Positions 6,371 through 15,190 of a DNA stretch of 39,421 nucleotides are shown here, piece after piece (position 1 is the first letter of the stretch; each line of letters begins with the position of its first letter). Under the pieces are notes generated by a model that saw only the letters and a program-made list of their open reading frames with translations, did not search any database and was not told the origin of the DNA. The stretch comes from Actinomycetes bacterium (GTDB lineage Bacteria > Actinomycetota > Actinomycetes > Propionibacteriales > Propionibacteriaceae), in the NCBI GenBank assembly GCA_023392635.1, contig JAEVYS010000089.1, positions 1-39,421 of the forward strand. Reading direction: 5' to 3'. Both the position numbers and the translations under genes were made by a program.

Positions 6371-7645
6371 GTGACGCAGCCGGACGCCGAACTCCACATC
6401 GGCCTGTTCACCGACGACTTCTATCCCGAATCCGGCGGCGTCTCCCGCTCCATCCAGCTGCAACTGCAACAGCTCAGTCGCGCCGGTCATGCGGTCACGC
6501 TGTTCGCGCCGTCCATCAAGCTGACGCCACCCCCGGAGTGCGCCTGGGAGGGCCTGCCGTACTGGCGGATGCCGGGCACGCCGAGCTTCCTGTGCTCGCT
6601 GCAGGTCGGCGGACGGCTGGCGCGCCGCATCGCCGCCGACCACCCCTTCGACGTCGTGCACTCACAGAACGAGCGGGGCTCGATCTTCCTCGCGGCACAG
6701 GTGGCGAGGGCTCTGGAGGTGCCGCACGTGCACACCTTCCACTCCAACTACGTGGGCACCCACCGCACGACACCGCTGTCGTCCGGGCTCAACTCGCTGA
6801 CCTACCTCGACTGGTCGGGACGCTGGCTGCGCCGCTCCGCCGGTCGCGGCGCGGAGGTGAGGGTGGGCTTCCCCGCCCACCCCGATGCGGCGACGGACTC
6901 CTCCTTCGCGCGCCACGACTGGCGCAGCCTGGCCCGGCTCGCCAGCGCCGTCGACGGTTTCACCTCGCCGGCGGGCTACGTCGTCGACTCGATCGTCGAC
7001 GCGTCCGGCGGTGCACTGGCCGACCGGGGACAGGTGGTCGCCTCCGGCGTCGCCGACGCGTTCACGCGGGCCGAACGCAAGCGCCCGCGCGGTCCGGTCA
7101 CGCGCTTCCTCAGCTGCGGGCGGCTCGGTCCGGAGAAGCGGGTGGACGCGATCGTCGATGCCTTCGACCGGCTCGGCCGCGACGACGCCGAGCTGCACAT
7201 CGTGGGCACCGGCTCGGCCGAGTCGTCACTGCGGCAGCGGGCGTCACGCGTTCGCCACGGCACGGTGCGGTTTCTCGGGCACTTCGACGATGCCGACCTG
7301 ATCGCGCAGGAGATCGCTGACGCCGACGTGTTCGTCCTGGGCTCCTACCGGTTCGACACCCAGGGGCTGGTGCTGGCGGAGGCGGCCGCCACCGGCACGC
7401 CGATCCTCTACTGCGATGAACGGCTCACGGTCGGCGTGAGCCCACAGAACGCACTGCTCACCGGCCCCGAGCCGGAGGCACTGGCCGCGGGCATGGCCGA
7501 GCTGATCGGGTCGCCGCAGCGCCTGGTGGAGATGTCCGCCGCCTCGAGGAGGATTGGCAGGGAACTGACGCCGGCCGCCATGGCCCAGGCCTACCTCGCC
7601 GTCTACCGCAGGGCGATCGACCGCGTCTCCGCGCTGCCGCGCTGA
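6371..7645 (+). CDS. GT4 family glycosyltransferase (mannosyltransferase-like)
   Basis: 424 residues from GTG 6371 (TQPDAELHIGLFTDDFYPES). The N-terminal Rossmann half has the acceptor-side motif SGGVSRSIQLQLQQL and HTFHSNYVGTHR. The C-terminal half has the nucleotide-sugar site: FLSCGRLGPEKRVDAIVDAF, ELHIVGTG, VRFLGHF and FDTQGLVLAEAAATGTPIL, which is the EX7E region with Asp in place of the first Glu. It resembles actinobacterial GDP-mannose-dependent transferases of the PimB/MgtA type that glycosylate membrane lipids, but donor and acceptor cannot be assigned. There is no membrane segment, so it probably works at the inner face of the membrane. It converges on the DMT permease with only a 12-bp gap. 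Confidence 0.88.
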   Translation: MTQPDAELHIGLFTDDFYPESGGVSRSIQLQLQQLSRAGHAVTLFAPSIKLTPPPECAWEGLPYWRMPGTPSFLCSLQVGGRLARRIAADHPFDVVHSQNERGSIFLAAQVARALEVPHVHTFHSNYVGTHRTTPLSSGLNSLTYLDWSGRWLRRSAGRGAEVRVGFPAHPDAATDSSFARHDWRSLARLASAVDGFTSPAGYVVDSIVDASGGALADRGQVVASGVADAFTRAERKRPRGPVTRFLSCGRLGPEKRVDAIVDAFDRLGRDDAELHIVGTGSAESSLRQRASRVRHGTVRFLGHFDDADLIAQEIADADVFVLGSYRFDTQGLVLAEAAATGTPILYCDERLTVGVSPQNALLTGPEPEALAAGMAELIGSPQRLVEMSAASRRIGRELTPAAMAQAYLAVYRRAIDRVSALPR

Positions 7646-7657
7646 CCCTGGAGAGCG

Positions 7658-8626
7658 CTACTCCCCCGCGTCCACCAGCGGCCGGACGGCCGGCCTGGGG
7701 GCGTTGGTCTGGGCCTCGGGATGGAAGCGCGACAGGATCACGACGCCGGCGACGGCCACCGCCCCGCTGATCGCCATGCCGACCCCGTCCAGCGGGCCGA
7801 GCCGAACCCCTTCGCCGAGCACGGCCAGGCCGAAGGTGACGGCCACGATCGGGTCGGTGGTCGTCATGGAGCCGACGACGATCTCGGCCGGTCCGTTCGC
7901 GTAGCCCTGCTGCACCATCCAGCCGCCGACGACGTAGCAGATGACCAGGAAGACCGCGACCGTCCAGAACAGGGGACGCTGCACGAAGTCGGGCGTCCGT
8001 ACCAGCTCCGAGACGGTCTTCACCATGGCGGAGGACAGCCCGTAGAAGAACGAGCCGCCCGACGCCCACATCAGGCAGCGCACCGCGGGCGACCCGAACC
8101 GTCCGAAGAAGCCGAGGAGCCCGCCGCACGCGAACACGATCAGGCAGGCGACGATGATCCGCGTGGGCGGCAGCTGGGTGTCCGGGGCGGCAGAGGATGC
8201 GGAGAACAGCGTGAACACGACGATCCCGATGATCGTCAGCGCGACCGCGCCCCAGATGACCTTGCTGGGCCGGAAGCCGTGGATCTTCGCGGCGAGCAGC
8301 ACCGCCCATGGGACCGCGAGGATGCCGACGGGCTGCACGACCGTCACCGGCGCGAGCATCAGGCCGACGATGTGCATGCTGGCGCCGACAGCCACCGTCG
8401 CGAGTCCGAGCAACCAGCGGGGGTTGCGCAGGAGGCTGAGCACCTGACCCAGTCCCATCGACCGGTTCTCGGCATCCTTCTCGACCGTGTTGCTCACGGC
8501 GAGGTGCTGGATCGTGGAGCCGCCGGCGAAGAGGAAGGACGCCACGACGACGATCCCGATGGCCAGCGGGATGTTCTGCTGCCCGAGCGTGAAACCCGGG
8601 ATGACCAGCGGAATCGAGGTGCTCAA
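7658..8626 (-). CDS. DMT superfamily permease (EamA/NIPA-like)
   Basis: 322 residues with nine or ten predicted membrane segments in the two-repeat pattern of the drug/metabolite transporter superfamily. Typical segments are APVTVVQPVGILAVPWAVLL in the first half and MTTTDPIVAVTFGLAVLGEG in the second, the latter being the usual conserved helix near the end of DMT proteins. The start is TTG at 8626 (MSTSIPLVIPG); no ATG or GTG lies close upstream in frame, and the first membrane helix begins near residue 18. The substrate is unknown; related proteins export metabolites or carry Mg2+. The gene stands alone, with a 139-bp gap to the FUSC gene behind it. Confidence 0.8.
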   Translation of the reverse strand: MSTSIPLVIPGFTLGQQNIPLAIGIVVVASFLFAGGSTIQHLAVSNTVEKDAENRSMGLGQVLSLLRNPRWLLGLATVAVGASMHIVGLMLAPVTVVQPVGILAVPWAVLLAAKIHGFRPSKVIWGAVALTIIGIVVFTLFSASSAAPDTQLPPTRIIVACLIVFACGGLLGFFGRFGSPAVRCLMWASGGSFFYGLSSAMVKTVSELVRTPDFVQRPLFWTVAVFLVICYVVGGWMVQQGYANGPAEIVVGSMTTTDPIVAVTFGLAVLGEGVRLGPLDGVGMAISGAVAVAGVVILSRFHPEAQTNAPRPAVRPLVDAGE

Positions 8627-8765
8627 GGACGACCTGTTCGTGTGAATGGCGAGTGGGCCGCCAGCCTATCCGAGCGAACTCGATTCCCCATCACCAGGCC
8701 GTGGCGCCCGTCGGGCGGCCCGCGCACGCCGGGGCCGAGTCGGCGCCCGTCAGGAGCACGTCCCG

Positions 8766-9716
8766 TCAGGCGACCTCCGGCGCCGGCGGCCGCGTGTCCA
8801 GCCGTGCCAGCCCGAGGGCGATCCCGCCCGCGATGAGCGCCCCCGCCAGCGTGGCGAGGGTCCGCTCCGAAGCGAGCAGGGCCGGGTTCGCGCCGGCCGA
8901 ACCCAGAAGGACGACCGAAGGGGTGAGGAAGAACACCTCGCGCACGTAGTCGGACGCCATGGCATAGGCGAAGCTCAGGACGGTGCACACGACGAGCAGC
9001 ACGAGCACCCCCGGGAGCGGCAGGAGCAGTGCGGCGACGAGCGCGAGCAGCCCGCCGCCGATGGTGCCCAGGACCCGCTCGGACGCCTTCTTCATGGTCT
9101 GGTCGTCGAAGGGACGCAGCACCACGGTGAGGGTCAGGGCGACCCAGTAGCCGTGCGGCACCTGCCACATCGCCACCAGGTACACCACCGCCCCCGTGGC
9201 GAGGGCAGTCACCGCGGCGTGCCGCCAGGCGCGCGCCTGTTCGAGACCCGGCGCACGCGGTGCCCGGGGCAGCCTCGTCGCCATCGCCACCATGAGCGCT
9301 GCCCCGACCAGCAGCCAGAAGGCGGTTCGCACCGGGTCGAAGTCGCCGGGAACGAGGAGCAGGACGGCAACGCTGGTGGGCAGCGCGGACAGCAGCCCGT
9401 CGGCGATCATCCCGGCCGGCGCAACCAGCAGGCAGCACAGGGCAACGAAGCACGCCGCAGCGAGCGGCTGCCCGCGGAGCGCGACCGCGACCGTTCCCGC
9501 CATCACCGACGGCAGCACGAGACCCGCCGCATGTGCCGGACGCAGGAAGATCGCCGAGCGCAGGGTGGTGAGGAAGCCCAGCCCGATGCACAGGGCGGCC
9601 GGCAGGCCACCCAGCAGGTAGCCGGCCACGACGGGTGCCAGCACGACCACCGTGGCCACCGCGGCCAGGGTCAGCGTCGCGCCCGGCACCGCCCAGGCTG
9701 CCCAGCGACGCGTCAT
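8766..9716 (-). CDS. FUSC family (aromatic acid exporter-like) membrane protein
   Basis: 316 residues from ATG 9716 (MTRRWAAWAVPG). Two blocks of hydrophobic helices are separated by a cytosolic segment (about residues 145-180). The second block starts HGYWVALTLTVVLRPFDDQT and continues KASERVLGTIGGGLLALVAA, the signature of FUSC/YccS/AaeB-type efflux proteins. It is shorter than proteobacterial AaeB and lacks a large C-terminal cytosolic domain, as is common in actinobacteria. The 37-bp gap to the DUF2207 gene upstream on the same strand suggests cotranscription with it. The likely role is efflux of small organic acids; the substrate is unknown. Confidence 0.8.
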   Translation of the reverse strand: MTRRWAAWAVPGATLTLAAVATVVVLAPVVAGYLLGGLPAALCIGLGFLTTLRSAIFLRPAHAAGLVLPSVMAGTVAVALRGQPLAAACFVALCCLLVAPAGMIADGLLSALPTSVAVLLLVPGDFDPVRTAFWLLVGAALMVAMATRLPRAPRAPGLEQARAWRHAAVTALATGAVVYLVAMWQVPHGYWVALTLTVVLRPFDDQTMKKASERVLGTIGGGLLALVAALLLPLPGVLVLLVVCTVLSFAYAMASDYVREVFFLTPSVVLLGSAGANPALLASERTLATLAGALIAGGIALGLARLDTRPPAPEVA

Positions 9717-9753
9717 GGCTGTTGAGCGTAGCGGGCCGGGAACGCCGGGCCGA

Positions 9754-11556
9754 TCACCAGCCGCCGCCACCACCGCCGCCGAAGCCGCCACCGCCGGAGA
9801 AGCCGGAGCCCCCGCTGGTGGCGGCGGTCGCGTGCTGCATCGAACTGGACATGGTGCTGGCCAGCGAGTCCATCGAGGAGGAGAAGCTGGAGTAGTTGAA
9901 GCCGTACCCGTAACCCACGTACCAGGAGGGGGTGAAGGCGTACCGCCCCTGCTCGGCCAGTTGGGCGAAGACCTTCGTCCACCGCTCGGCCACGCCGAAC
10001 ATGATGGCGTAGGGCAGGTAGCGGGAGAACACGTCGATGCCCTCCTCGAACTTGATCTGGTCCGCCTCGGCGGTGCTCAGGTAGAGCTCGAAGCCGCGCG
10101 CCTGGGCGAGCACGGCGGAGCCTGCGGCCGTCCGGTGGCCGAACTTGTTGTTCATGGCCAGCACGGCCAGGCCGGTGACCACGCCGGCGGCACCCACGAG
10201 TCCCCAGCCGACCAGACCCAGCAGGAGGCCCAGCCCGACCCCGGCGAGAATCAGGCCGAGGCCGGCGGCGAACGCCAGCCCACGCACCGTCGCCGGGTTC
10301 CGGGTGAACCACTTGAGGTCGGTGGTGACCCGCTTGTGCAGCGCGTTCTGGGTCTCGGACAGCAGGCCGGCGTAGGAGGAGTCGCGCAGGTCGTCCGTGG
10401 TGACCTGGTCGCCCTCGGAGAACATCTTGGTGAGCAGCCGCTGCTCGTAGCCCACCAGGCGGTCGCCGCCGCCGCCGAGACGTGTGAACGTCCAGTCCTT
10501 CCTGCCCGTCTGCTCGATGCGGAGGTGGCCACGGACGGCGAGGTCGATCACCGTGGCGGTGACGTCGCGGTTGTCGGCGCTCGCGTCGGTCAGCGTCCCG
10601 AGCTCGCCCGGACGGGCGCCGGCCGGCGGTGTGAACTGCACGGCCACGGGCACGTCGTGCGTCTGGTAGCCGACGGTGGCCTCCTGGCCGGGGGCGGGTG
10701 CGACACCGGGGGTCAGGCCGAGGTAGACCTGGTCGCGTGCGCCGCGGCGCGTCCGGCGGAAGACCGCGGCGAGGCCCAACGCCGAGAGCGCGGCCGCTGC
10801 GCCGCCCGTCCACGGGGTGAGCGGGAACATGTTGCCGACGTTGAGGCGGCGCTCGAGCCGGGCCTCGGCCGCCGGGGTGAACGTGCCCGCGGGGAAACCC
10901 GCGACGACCTGGACACCGCTGCCGTTGCCGACGCCGGAGGCGGAGAAGGTGGCCGCCGACCCGCTCCGGCCCGCTTCGCACGGTTCGGAGAAGCCCTGGC
11001 CGGAGAAGCAGGCGACCCGCGAGACGGCCGCCGGGCCGGTGACGGTCACGCTGGCCGAGGCGATGCCGACCTCCCACGCGTCGCCGATCACGTTCCAGTT
11101 GAACTCGTCGAGGCCGGACGTGGCCTGGTCGCGCGCGATGAGACCGTGGATCGTGTAGTTCAGCTGATAGGTCTGCGTGCCGTGGAAGATCTGGTTCTCG
11201 CTGCCGACGCGCACCAGGAGGTTGCCGTCCTGCTCCTTGGTCTGGACCTCGGCGTTCGCCCCGCTCGGGCTGGTCACCGTGCCCACGGTCATGTCCAGCA
11301 TGCGCCAGTGGTCGGGGTCGTTGCCGATGGCCTGGCGGAGCGGGAAGAACATCTTGACGCCGTGGCCGCCGTCCCGGCCGAACTCGTAGCTGAGGGTCAC
11401 CTGCACGGCCGCGTTCCCGTCGGCGTCGACGGTCGCCACAGCCCGGTAGTCGGTGATCGTGCCGTCCCCCACGTCCGCCCGGGCCGTCGTCGACCCGAAG
11501 GCGAGGGGTGTGAGAACCAGCAGCAGGGCCAACAGTGCCAGCGAGAGCCGCTTCAT
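9754..11556 (-). CDS. DUF2207 domain-containing membrane protein, Gly-rich C-terminus
   Basis: 600 residues from ATG 11556. A Sec signal peptide (MKRLSLALLALLLVLTPLAF, cleavage near ARA-DV at about 26) precedes the DUF2207 outer beta domain (about 30-230). A membrane segment near 245, a helical cytosolic region and two helices near 425-460 (LAFAAGLGLILAGVGLGLLL) follow. The last 30 residues are Gly/Ser-rich and end in a poly-Gly run and Trp (FSGGGGFGGGGGGGW), which is usual for the family. Its role is unknown; a link to the cell envelope is likely. A TAGGCT -10 ends 6 bases before the ATG, so the mRNA may be leaderless. The gene is divergent from the nrtR-like gene, with a 109-bp gap. Confidence 0.87.
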   Translation of the reverse strand: MKRLSLALLALLLVLTPLAFGSTTARADVGDGTITDYRAVATVDADGNAAVQVTLSYEFGRDGGHGVKMFFPLRQAIGNDPDHWRMLDMTVGTVTSPSGANAEVQTKEQDGNLLVRVGSENQIFHGTQTYQLNYTIHGLIARDQATSGLDEFNWNVIGDAWEVGIASASVTVTGPAAVSRVACFSGQGFSEPCEAGRSGSAATFSASGVGNGSGVQVVAGFPAGTFTPAAEARLERRLNVGNMFPLTPWTGGAAAALSALGLAAVFRRTRRGARDQVYLGLTPGVAPAPGQEATVGYQTHDVPVAVQFTPPAGARPGELGTLTDASADNRDVTATVIDLAVRGHLRIEQTGRKDWTFTRLGGGGDRLVGYEQRLLTKMFSEGDQVTTDDLRDSSYAGLLSETQNALHKRVTTDLKWFTRNPATVRGLAFAAGLGLILAGVGLGLLLGLVGWGLVGAAGVVTGLAVLAMNNKFGHRTAAGSAVLAQARGFELYLSTAEADQIKFEEGIDVFSRYLPYAIMFGVAERWTKVFAQLAEQGRYAFTPSWYVGYGYGFNYSSFSSSMDSLASTMSSSMQHATAATSGGSGFSGGGGFGGGGGGGW

Positions 11557-11562
11557 GGCTCG

Positions 11563-11588
11563 AGCCTAACAACAGCGGACCGTCCGCT
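11563..11588 (-). promoter_or_regulatory. DUF2207 promoter with palindrome at the -35 side
   Basis: TAGGCT (11563-11568) ends 6 bases before the ATG at 11556, predicting a leaderless start. Just upstream at 11574-11588 is a perfect palindrome AGCGGAC-c-GTCCGCT, a possible repressor site overlapping the spacer and -35 region. Confidence 0.4.
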
Positions 11589-11613
11589 CGTCCGGGCGGA
11601 CCCCGGTCCGTCC

Positions 11614-11641
11614 CTGACCGGCGGGGGGCGCTCGCTATCCT
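11614..11641 (+). promoter_or_regulatory. Promoter of the nrtR-like gene
   Basis: CTGACC (11614-11619), a 16-bp spacer and TATCCT (11636-11641) form a housekeeping-type promoter. A strong AGGAGG ribosome site follows at about 11653, 7 bases before the ATG at 11666. Confidence 0.45.
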
Positions 11642-11665
11642 GACCGCACACACAGGAGGTGCGCG

Positions 11666-12571
11666 ATGACGGGGCAGGCGGTGACGGCCGAACTGCTCGC
11701 TGTGGTCGTCGCCCTGGTGGAGGGCCGGCCGTCCGTTCTCGCGCTCGGGGAACCCCCTCGGCTGCCGTCCGGCCCGCTGCTGCCCAGCCACCGCTCGCTC
11801 CAGGCTGCGACCCGTGCGTGGGTCGAGGAGCAGACGGGACGCCGGCTGGGCTATCTGGAGCAGCTCTACACGTTCGCCGACCTCGACCGGGAGGGCGAGG
11901 GCGGCCGTCCGATGTCGGTGTCGTACCTCGGGCTGACCACGCCCGGCAACCCCGGGATCGGCGGGTGGCGCGACTGGTACTCCCTGCTGCCGTGGGAGGA
12001 CACGCGCACCGACACCACTGTCCTCAGCGAGGTGATCGAGCCCCGGCTCTGGCGCTGGGTCGAGGCGGACGCCGGCCCGCGGGCCGAGCGACGCCGGCGC
12101 GTGCAGATCACCTTCGGGCTGGGCGGGGAGGCCTGGCAGCCCGAGCTCGTGCTGCAGCGCTATGAGCTCCTCTACGAGAGCGGGCTGGTGCCCGAGTCGC
12201 CGGACGCCTGGCGCAGGGCCGACGCCGAACTCGTCCCCGGTGACCGGATGGCCGGTGACCACCGCCGGGTGCTCGCGACCGGGCTGGCCCGCCTGCGGGC
12301 GAAGATCGGCTACCGCCCGGTCGTCTTCGAGCTGATGAGCCCCAGCTTCACCCTGCGGCAACTGCAGGAGTGCGTGGAGGCGCTGGCCGGAAGGGCCGTG
12401 CACACCCAGAACTTCCGGCGGTTGATCGAGCAGCAGGACCTGGTCGAGGAGACCGGCGAGGTGCACGCCGGCACCGGTGGCCGACCCGCCCGCCTCTACC
12501 GGTTCCGGCGCCAGGTACTCCACGAGCGCCACGTCGCCGGCACCAAGCTGCCCACGACCCGCTCGCGCTGA
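11666..12571 (+). CDS. NrtR-like transcriptional regulator of NAD biosynthesis (degenerate Nudix + winged helix)
   Basis: 301 residues from ATG 11666, preceded by AGGAGG. Residues about 5-150 form a Nudix-like domain. The catalytic Nudix box has degenerated (RAWVEEQTG near 50-58, with the first Glu after Arg changed to Ala), as in NrtR proteins that bind ADP-ribose or NAD instead of hydrolysing it. The C-terminal part has the NrtR winged helix: IGYRPVVFELMSPSFTLRQL, HTQNFRRLIEQQDLVEETGE and GGRPARLYRFRR. NrtR represses NAD genes until ADP-ribose releases it. The gene sits directly before nadABC, and a palindrome overlaps the nadA promoter in the 88-bp gap, which fits this role closely. Direct proof of binding is lacking. 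Confidence 0.87.
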   Translation: MTGQAVTAELLAVVVALVEGRPSVLALGEPPRLPSGPLLPSHRSLQAATRAWVEEQTGRRLGYLEQLYTFADLDREGEGGRPMSVSYLGLTTPGNPGIGGWRDWYSLLPWEDTRTDTTVLSEVIEPRLWRWVEADAGPRAERRRRVQITFGLGGEAWQPELVLQRYELLYESGLVPESPDAWRRADAELVPGDRMAGDHRRVLATGLARLRAKIGYRPVVFELMSPSFTLRQLQECVEALAGRAVHTQNFRRLIEQQDLVEETGEVHAGTGGRPARLYRFRRQVLHERHVAGTKLPTTRSR

Positions 12572-12609
12572 CGCCCGACCCGTGAGCGTCCAAGGGGCGG
12601 GAATAACCC

Positions 12610-12639
12610 TTGACGGACTTTTGCTCAGATGTAGCATAA
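12610..12639 (+). promoter_or_regulatory. nadABC promoter with probable NrtR operator
   Basis: TTGACG (12610-12615), a 16-bp spacer and TAGCAT (12632-12637) make the best consensus promoter in the window. An inverted repeat, TTTTGCT (12619-12625) and AGCATAA (12633-12639), matches in 6 of 7 arm positions with a 7-bp spacer. It covers the spacer and the -10, the right place for a repressor. With an NrtR-like gene immediately upstream, NrtR is the natural candidate. The ribosome site GAAGGGA precedes nadA. Confidence 0.65.
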
Positions 12640-12659
12640 GGGCGACGAAGGGACGACCG

Positions 12660-13634
12660 ATGACCACGCTGACCGCTGCCGACCTCTATCCGAAGGTTGC
12701 GCACGTGATTCCGTCCGTGGAGTGGGCCACGATGGCCGACGACGTGGACGCGATCCTGCGGCTGAAGCAGGAACGCAACGCCGTGATCCTGGCCCACAAC
12801 TACATGACGCCCGAGATCTTCCACGGGGTGTCGGACATCGTCGGCGACTCACTGGCACTGGCCCGCGAGGCCATCGACGTCAAGGCGGACGTGATCGTGC
12901 TGGCCGGCGTCCACTTCATGGCGGAGACGGCGAAGCTGCTGAATCCGGAGAAGACGGTCCTGATCCCCGACCTGCGCTCGGGCTGCTCGCTGGCGGAGTC
13001 GATCACTCCCGCGGACGTGCGCGCGCTGCGGGCCGCGAACCCGGGCGTGCCGGTGGTCACCTACGTGAACACGTCGGCCGCGGTGAAGGCGGAGTCCGAC
13101 ATCTGCTGCACCTCCGGCAACGCGGTGAAGGTGATCGAGAGCCTCGGCGTGCCGAAGGTCATCATGATCCCCGACCAGTTCCTGGCGGCGAACGTCGCCC
13201 GCCAGACCGGGGTCGAGGTGGTCATCCACCCGGGCGCGTGCGAGGTGCACGAGCGGTTCACCCCGCACGACATCCAGCAGGTGCGTGCAGAGAACCCCGG
13301 CATCACCGTCCTCGCGCACCCCGAGTGCCCGCCGGCCGTGATCGACGAGGCCGACTTCGCCGGTTCCACGGCCCAGATGGTGAAGTTCGTGGCCGCGAAG
13401 CGTCCGCTCAAGGTCGCGCTGATCACCGAGTGCTCGATGAGCGACAACGTCGCCCAGGCCTACCCCGACCTCGAGTTCGTGCGCCCCTGCAACCTGTGCC
13501 CGCACATGAAGCGCAACACGCTGTCGAAGATCCGCCACGCCCTGGAGACCATGACGAACGAGGTGACGGTGCCCGCAGACGTGGCCGACCGTGCCCGGCT
13601 CGCGGTCGAGAAGATGCTGGCGGTCGGCAAGTGA
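12660..13634 (+). CDS. nadA: Quinolinate synthase
   Basis: 324 residues from ATG 12660. NadA condenses iminoaspartate with dihydroxyacetone phosphate to quinolinate using a [4Fe-4S] cluster. Likely cluster ligands are C109 (RSGCSLAES), C194 (HPGACEVHERF) and C277 or C280 (RPCNLCPHMKRN). Other family motifs are ILAHNYMTPEIFHGVSDIVG near 43-62 and DICCTSGNA near 147-155. It is cytosolic, of normal length and the first gene of a nadABC operon; its TGA overlaps the GTG of nadB by 4 bp. The promoter carries a probable NrtR site, so expression should rise when NAD is low. Confidence 0.97.
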   Translation: MTTLTAADLYPKVAHVIPSVEWATMADDVDAILRLKQERNAVILAHNYMTPEIFHGVSDIVGDSLALAREAIDVKADVIVLAGVHFMAETAKLLNPEKTVLIPDLRSGCSLAESITPADVRALRAANPGVPVVTYVNTSAAVKAESDICCTSGNAVKVIESLGVPKVIMIPDQFLAANVARQTGVEVVIHPGACEVHERFTPHDIQQVRAENPGITVLAHPECPPAVIDEADFAGSTAQMVKFVAAKRPLKVALITECSMSDNVAQAYPDLEFVRPCNLCPHMKRNTLSKIRHALETMTNEVTVPADVADRARLAVEKMLAVGK

Positions 13635-15190
13635 CCGCCACGCGGGGGATTGCGACCGTCCAGGAGGCCGGCTGCCCGGTGATCATCGGCGCCGGCCTCG
13701 CCGGGCTCACCGCCGCCATCGAACTCAGCCCTCTCCCCTGCGTGGTGCTCAGCGCCGGAGCCGTGAGCACCGGCACGTCCACCGGCTGGGCGCAGGGCGG
13801 GGTCGCCGCCGCAGTCGGTCCCGACGACGATCCCGAACGGCACGCCCAGGACACCCTCGCAGCCGGGGCCGGGCTGTGCGACCCGGACGTGGTGCGGGCG
13901 ATCACCGCAGCCGCGCCGGACGCCATCGCCTGGCTCTCCAGCCACGGATCCGAGTTCGACCGCGCCCCGGACGGCAGCCTGCGCCTGGGGCTGGAGGGAG
14001 CCCACGGTCGTCGCCGCATCGTGCACGCCCACGGCGACCGCACCGGCGCCGAGCTGCTCGAGACCGTGGTGGACGCGGCGCGCGCCCTGCCGTCGGTCTC
14101 GTTGTGGGACCACTCCCCCGCCCTGGAGATCCTGACGGACGCGGGCCGCGTGGCCGGCGTCCTGGTGGGCACACCCGACGGGCCCGTCGAGCTCCGCACC
14201 GAGGTGGTGCTGCTCGCCACCGGTGGCATCGGCGGCCTCTACACCCACACCACCAATCCCCTGTCCTCGCGTGGGCAGGGCCTCGCGCTCGCCCACCGGG
14301 CGGGCGCCGTCCTGCGCGACATCGAGATGGTGCAGTTCCATCCGACAGCGCTGGAGGTGGGCATCGACCCGATGCCGCTGGTCAGCGAGGCGGTGCGGGG
14401 CGAGGGTGCGATCCTGGTCAACGAGCTCGGCGAGTGGGTGCTGCGCAACCCGCTGTCGGCCCGCGACGTGGTGTCGCGCGCCGAGTGGGCGCAGCTGCAG
14501 GCCGGACACAAGGTGTTCCTCGACGCGCGCAAGGATCCCGGTGCGCGCTTCTCCGAGCTGTTCGGCTCGATCTATGCCACCGCGCGCAAGGCGGGCCTCG
14601 ATCCGGCGAAGGACCTGCTGCCGGTGCGACCGGCCGCGCACTACCACATGGGTGGCGTACGGGTGGACCTCGCCGGGCGATCCTCCGTCGCGGGCCTGTT
14701 CGCCGCGGGTGAGGTGGCGTCCACCGGCCTGCACGGCGCGAACCGGCTGGCCAGCAACTCCCTGCTGGAGGCGGTGGTGTGCGGACGGTGGGTGGCCCAG
14801 CAGTGGCGTCGCGACGGCGTCGCGACCGGCACGCCCCCCGCGCCGCTGGCGCACAACTGGTCCGAGGCCTGGCAGCAGGGCTCGCCCGATCCGGTGATTC
14901 CCCGCGTCCGCCAGGTGGTCACCGCCGGCGCCGGTGTCCTGCGGGACGCCGACGGCCTTCGCGCGGCGCTCGCCGAGCTGGAACCCCTGCGCGCCAACGA
15001 CGCGGGGCTGGTGGGCTACCTGGTGGTGGAGGCCGCGCTGCGGCGCGAGGAGTCGCGGGGCGGCCACACCCGACTCGACTTCCCCGAGACCCTGCCCGAC
15101 GCCCGGCACATCCTCACCTTCCCCGACCTTGCGGGGCCCGGCCATGCCGTCGGCGGAGCCGCACCGGACGCCGTGGCGGTGCTCCGGTGA
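13631..15190 (+). CDS. nadB: L-aspartate oxidase
   Basis: 519 residues from GTG 13631, within the GTGA overlap with nadA. It oxidises L-aspartate to iminoaspartate, the substrate of NadA. The FAD-binding GAGLAGLTAAIEL is near the N-terminus (CPVIIGAGLAGL). The succinate dehydrogenase/fumarate reductase flavoprotein fold shows as STGWAQGGVAAA, the HAHGDRTGAEL loop, MVQFHPTALEVG, LVSEAVRGEGAIL, the Arg-containing NPLSARDVVSRA and GLHGANRLASNSLLEAVV. The C-terminal helical domain runs from about 420 on. Length and motif order are normal. Translation is probably coupled to nadA and nadC through the overlaps at both ends. Confidence 0.97.
   Translation: MTATRGIATVQEAGCPVIIGAGLAGLTAAIELSPLPCVVLSAGAVSTGTSTGWAQGGVAAAVGPDDDPERHAQDTLAAGAGLCDPDVVRAITAAAPDAIAWLSSHGSEFDRAPDGSLRLGLEGAHGRRRIVHAHGDRTGAELLETVVDAARALPSVSLWDHSPALEILTDAGRVAGVLVGTPDGPVELRTEVVLLATGGIGGLYTHTTNPLSSRGQGLALAHRAGAVLRDIEMVQFHPTALEVGIDPMPLVSEAVRGEGAILVNELGEWVLRNPLSARDVVSRAEWAQLQAGHKVFLDARKDPGARFSELFGSIYATARKAGLDPAKDLLPVRPAAHYHMGGVRVDLAGRSSVAGLFAAGEVASTGLHGANRLASNSLLEAVVCGRWVAQQWRRDGVATGTPPAPLAHNWSEAWQQGSPDPVIPRVRQVVTAGAGVLRDADGLRAALAELEPLRANDAGLVGYLVVEAALRREESRGGHTRLDFPETLPDARHILTFPDLAGPGHAVGGAAPDAVAVLR

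Noticed and set aside
9652..12667. Long frames antisense to the DUF2207 and NrtR-like genes
   Set aside because: Composition is biased, there are no domains and no ribosome sites; both opposite genes have clear families.
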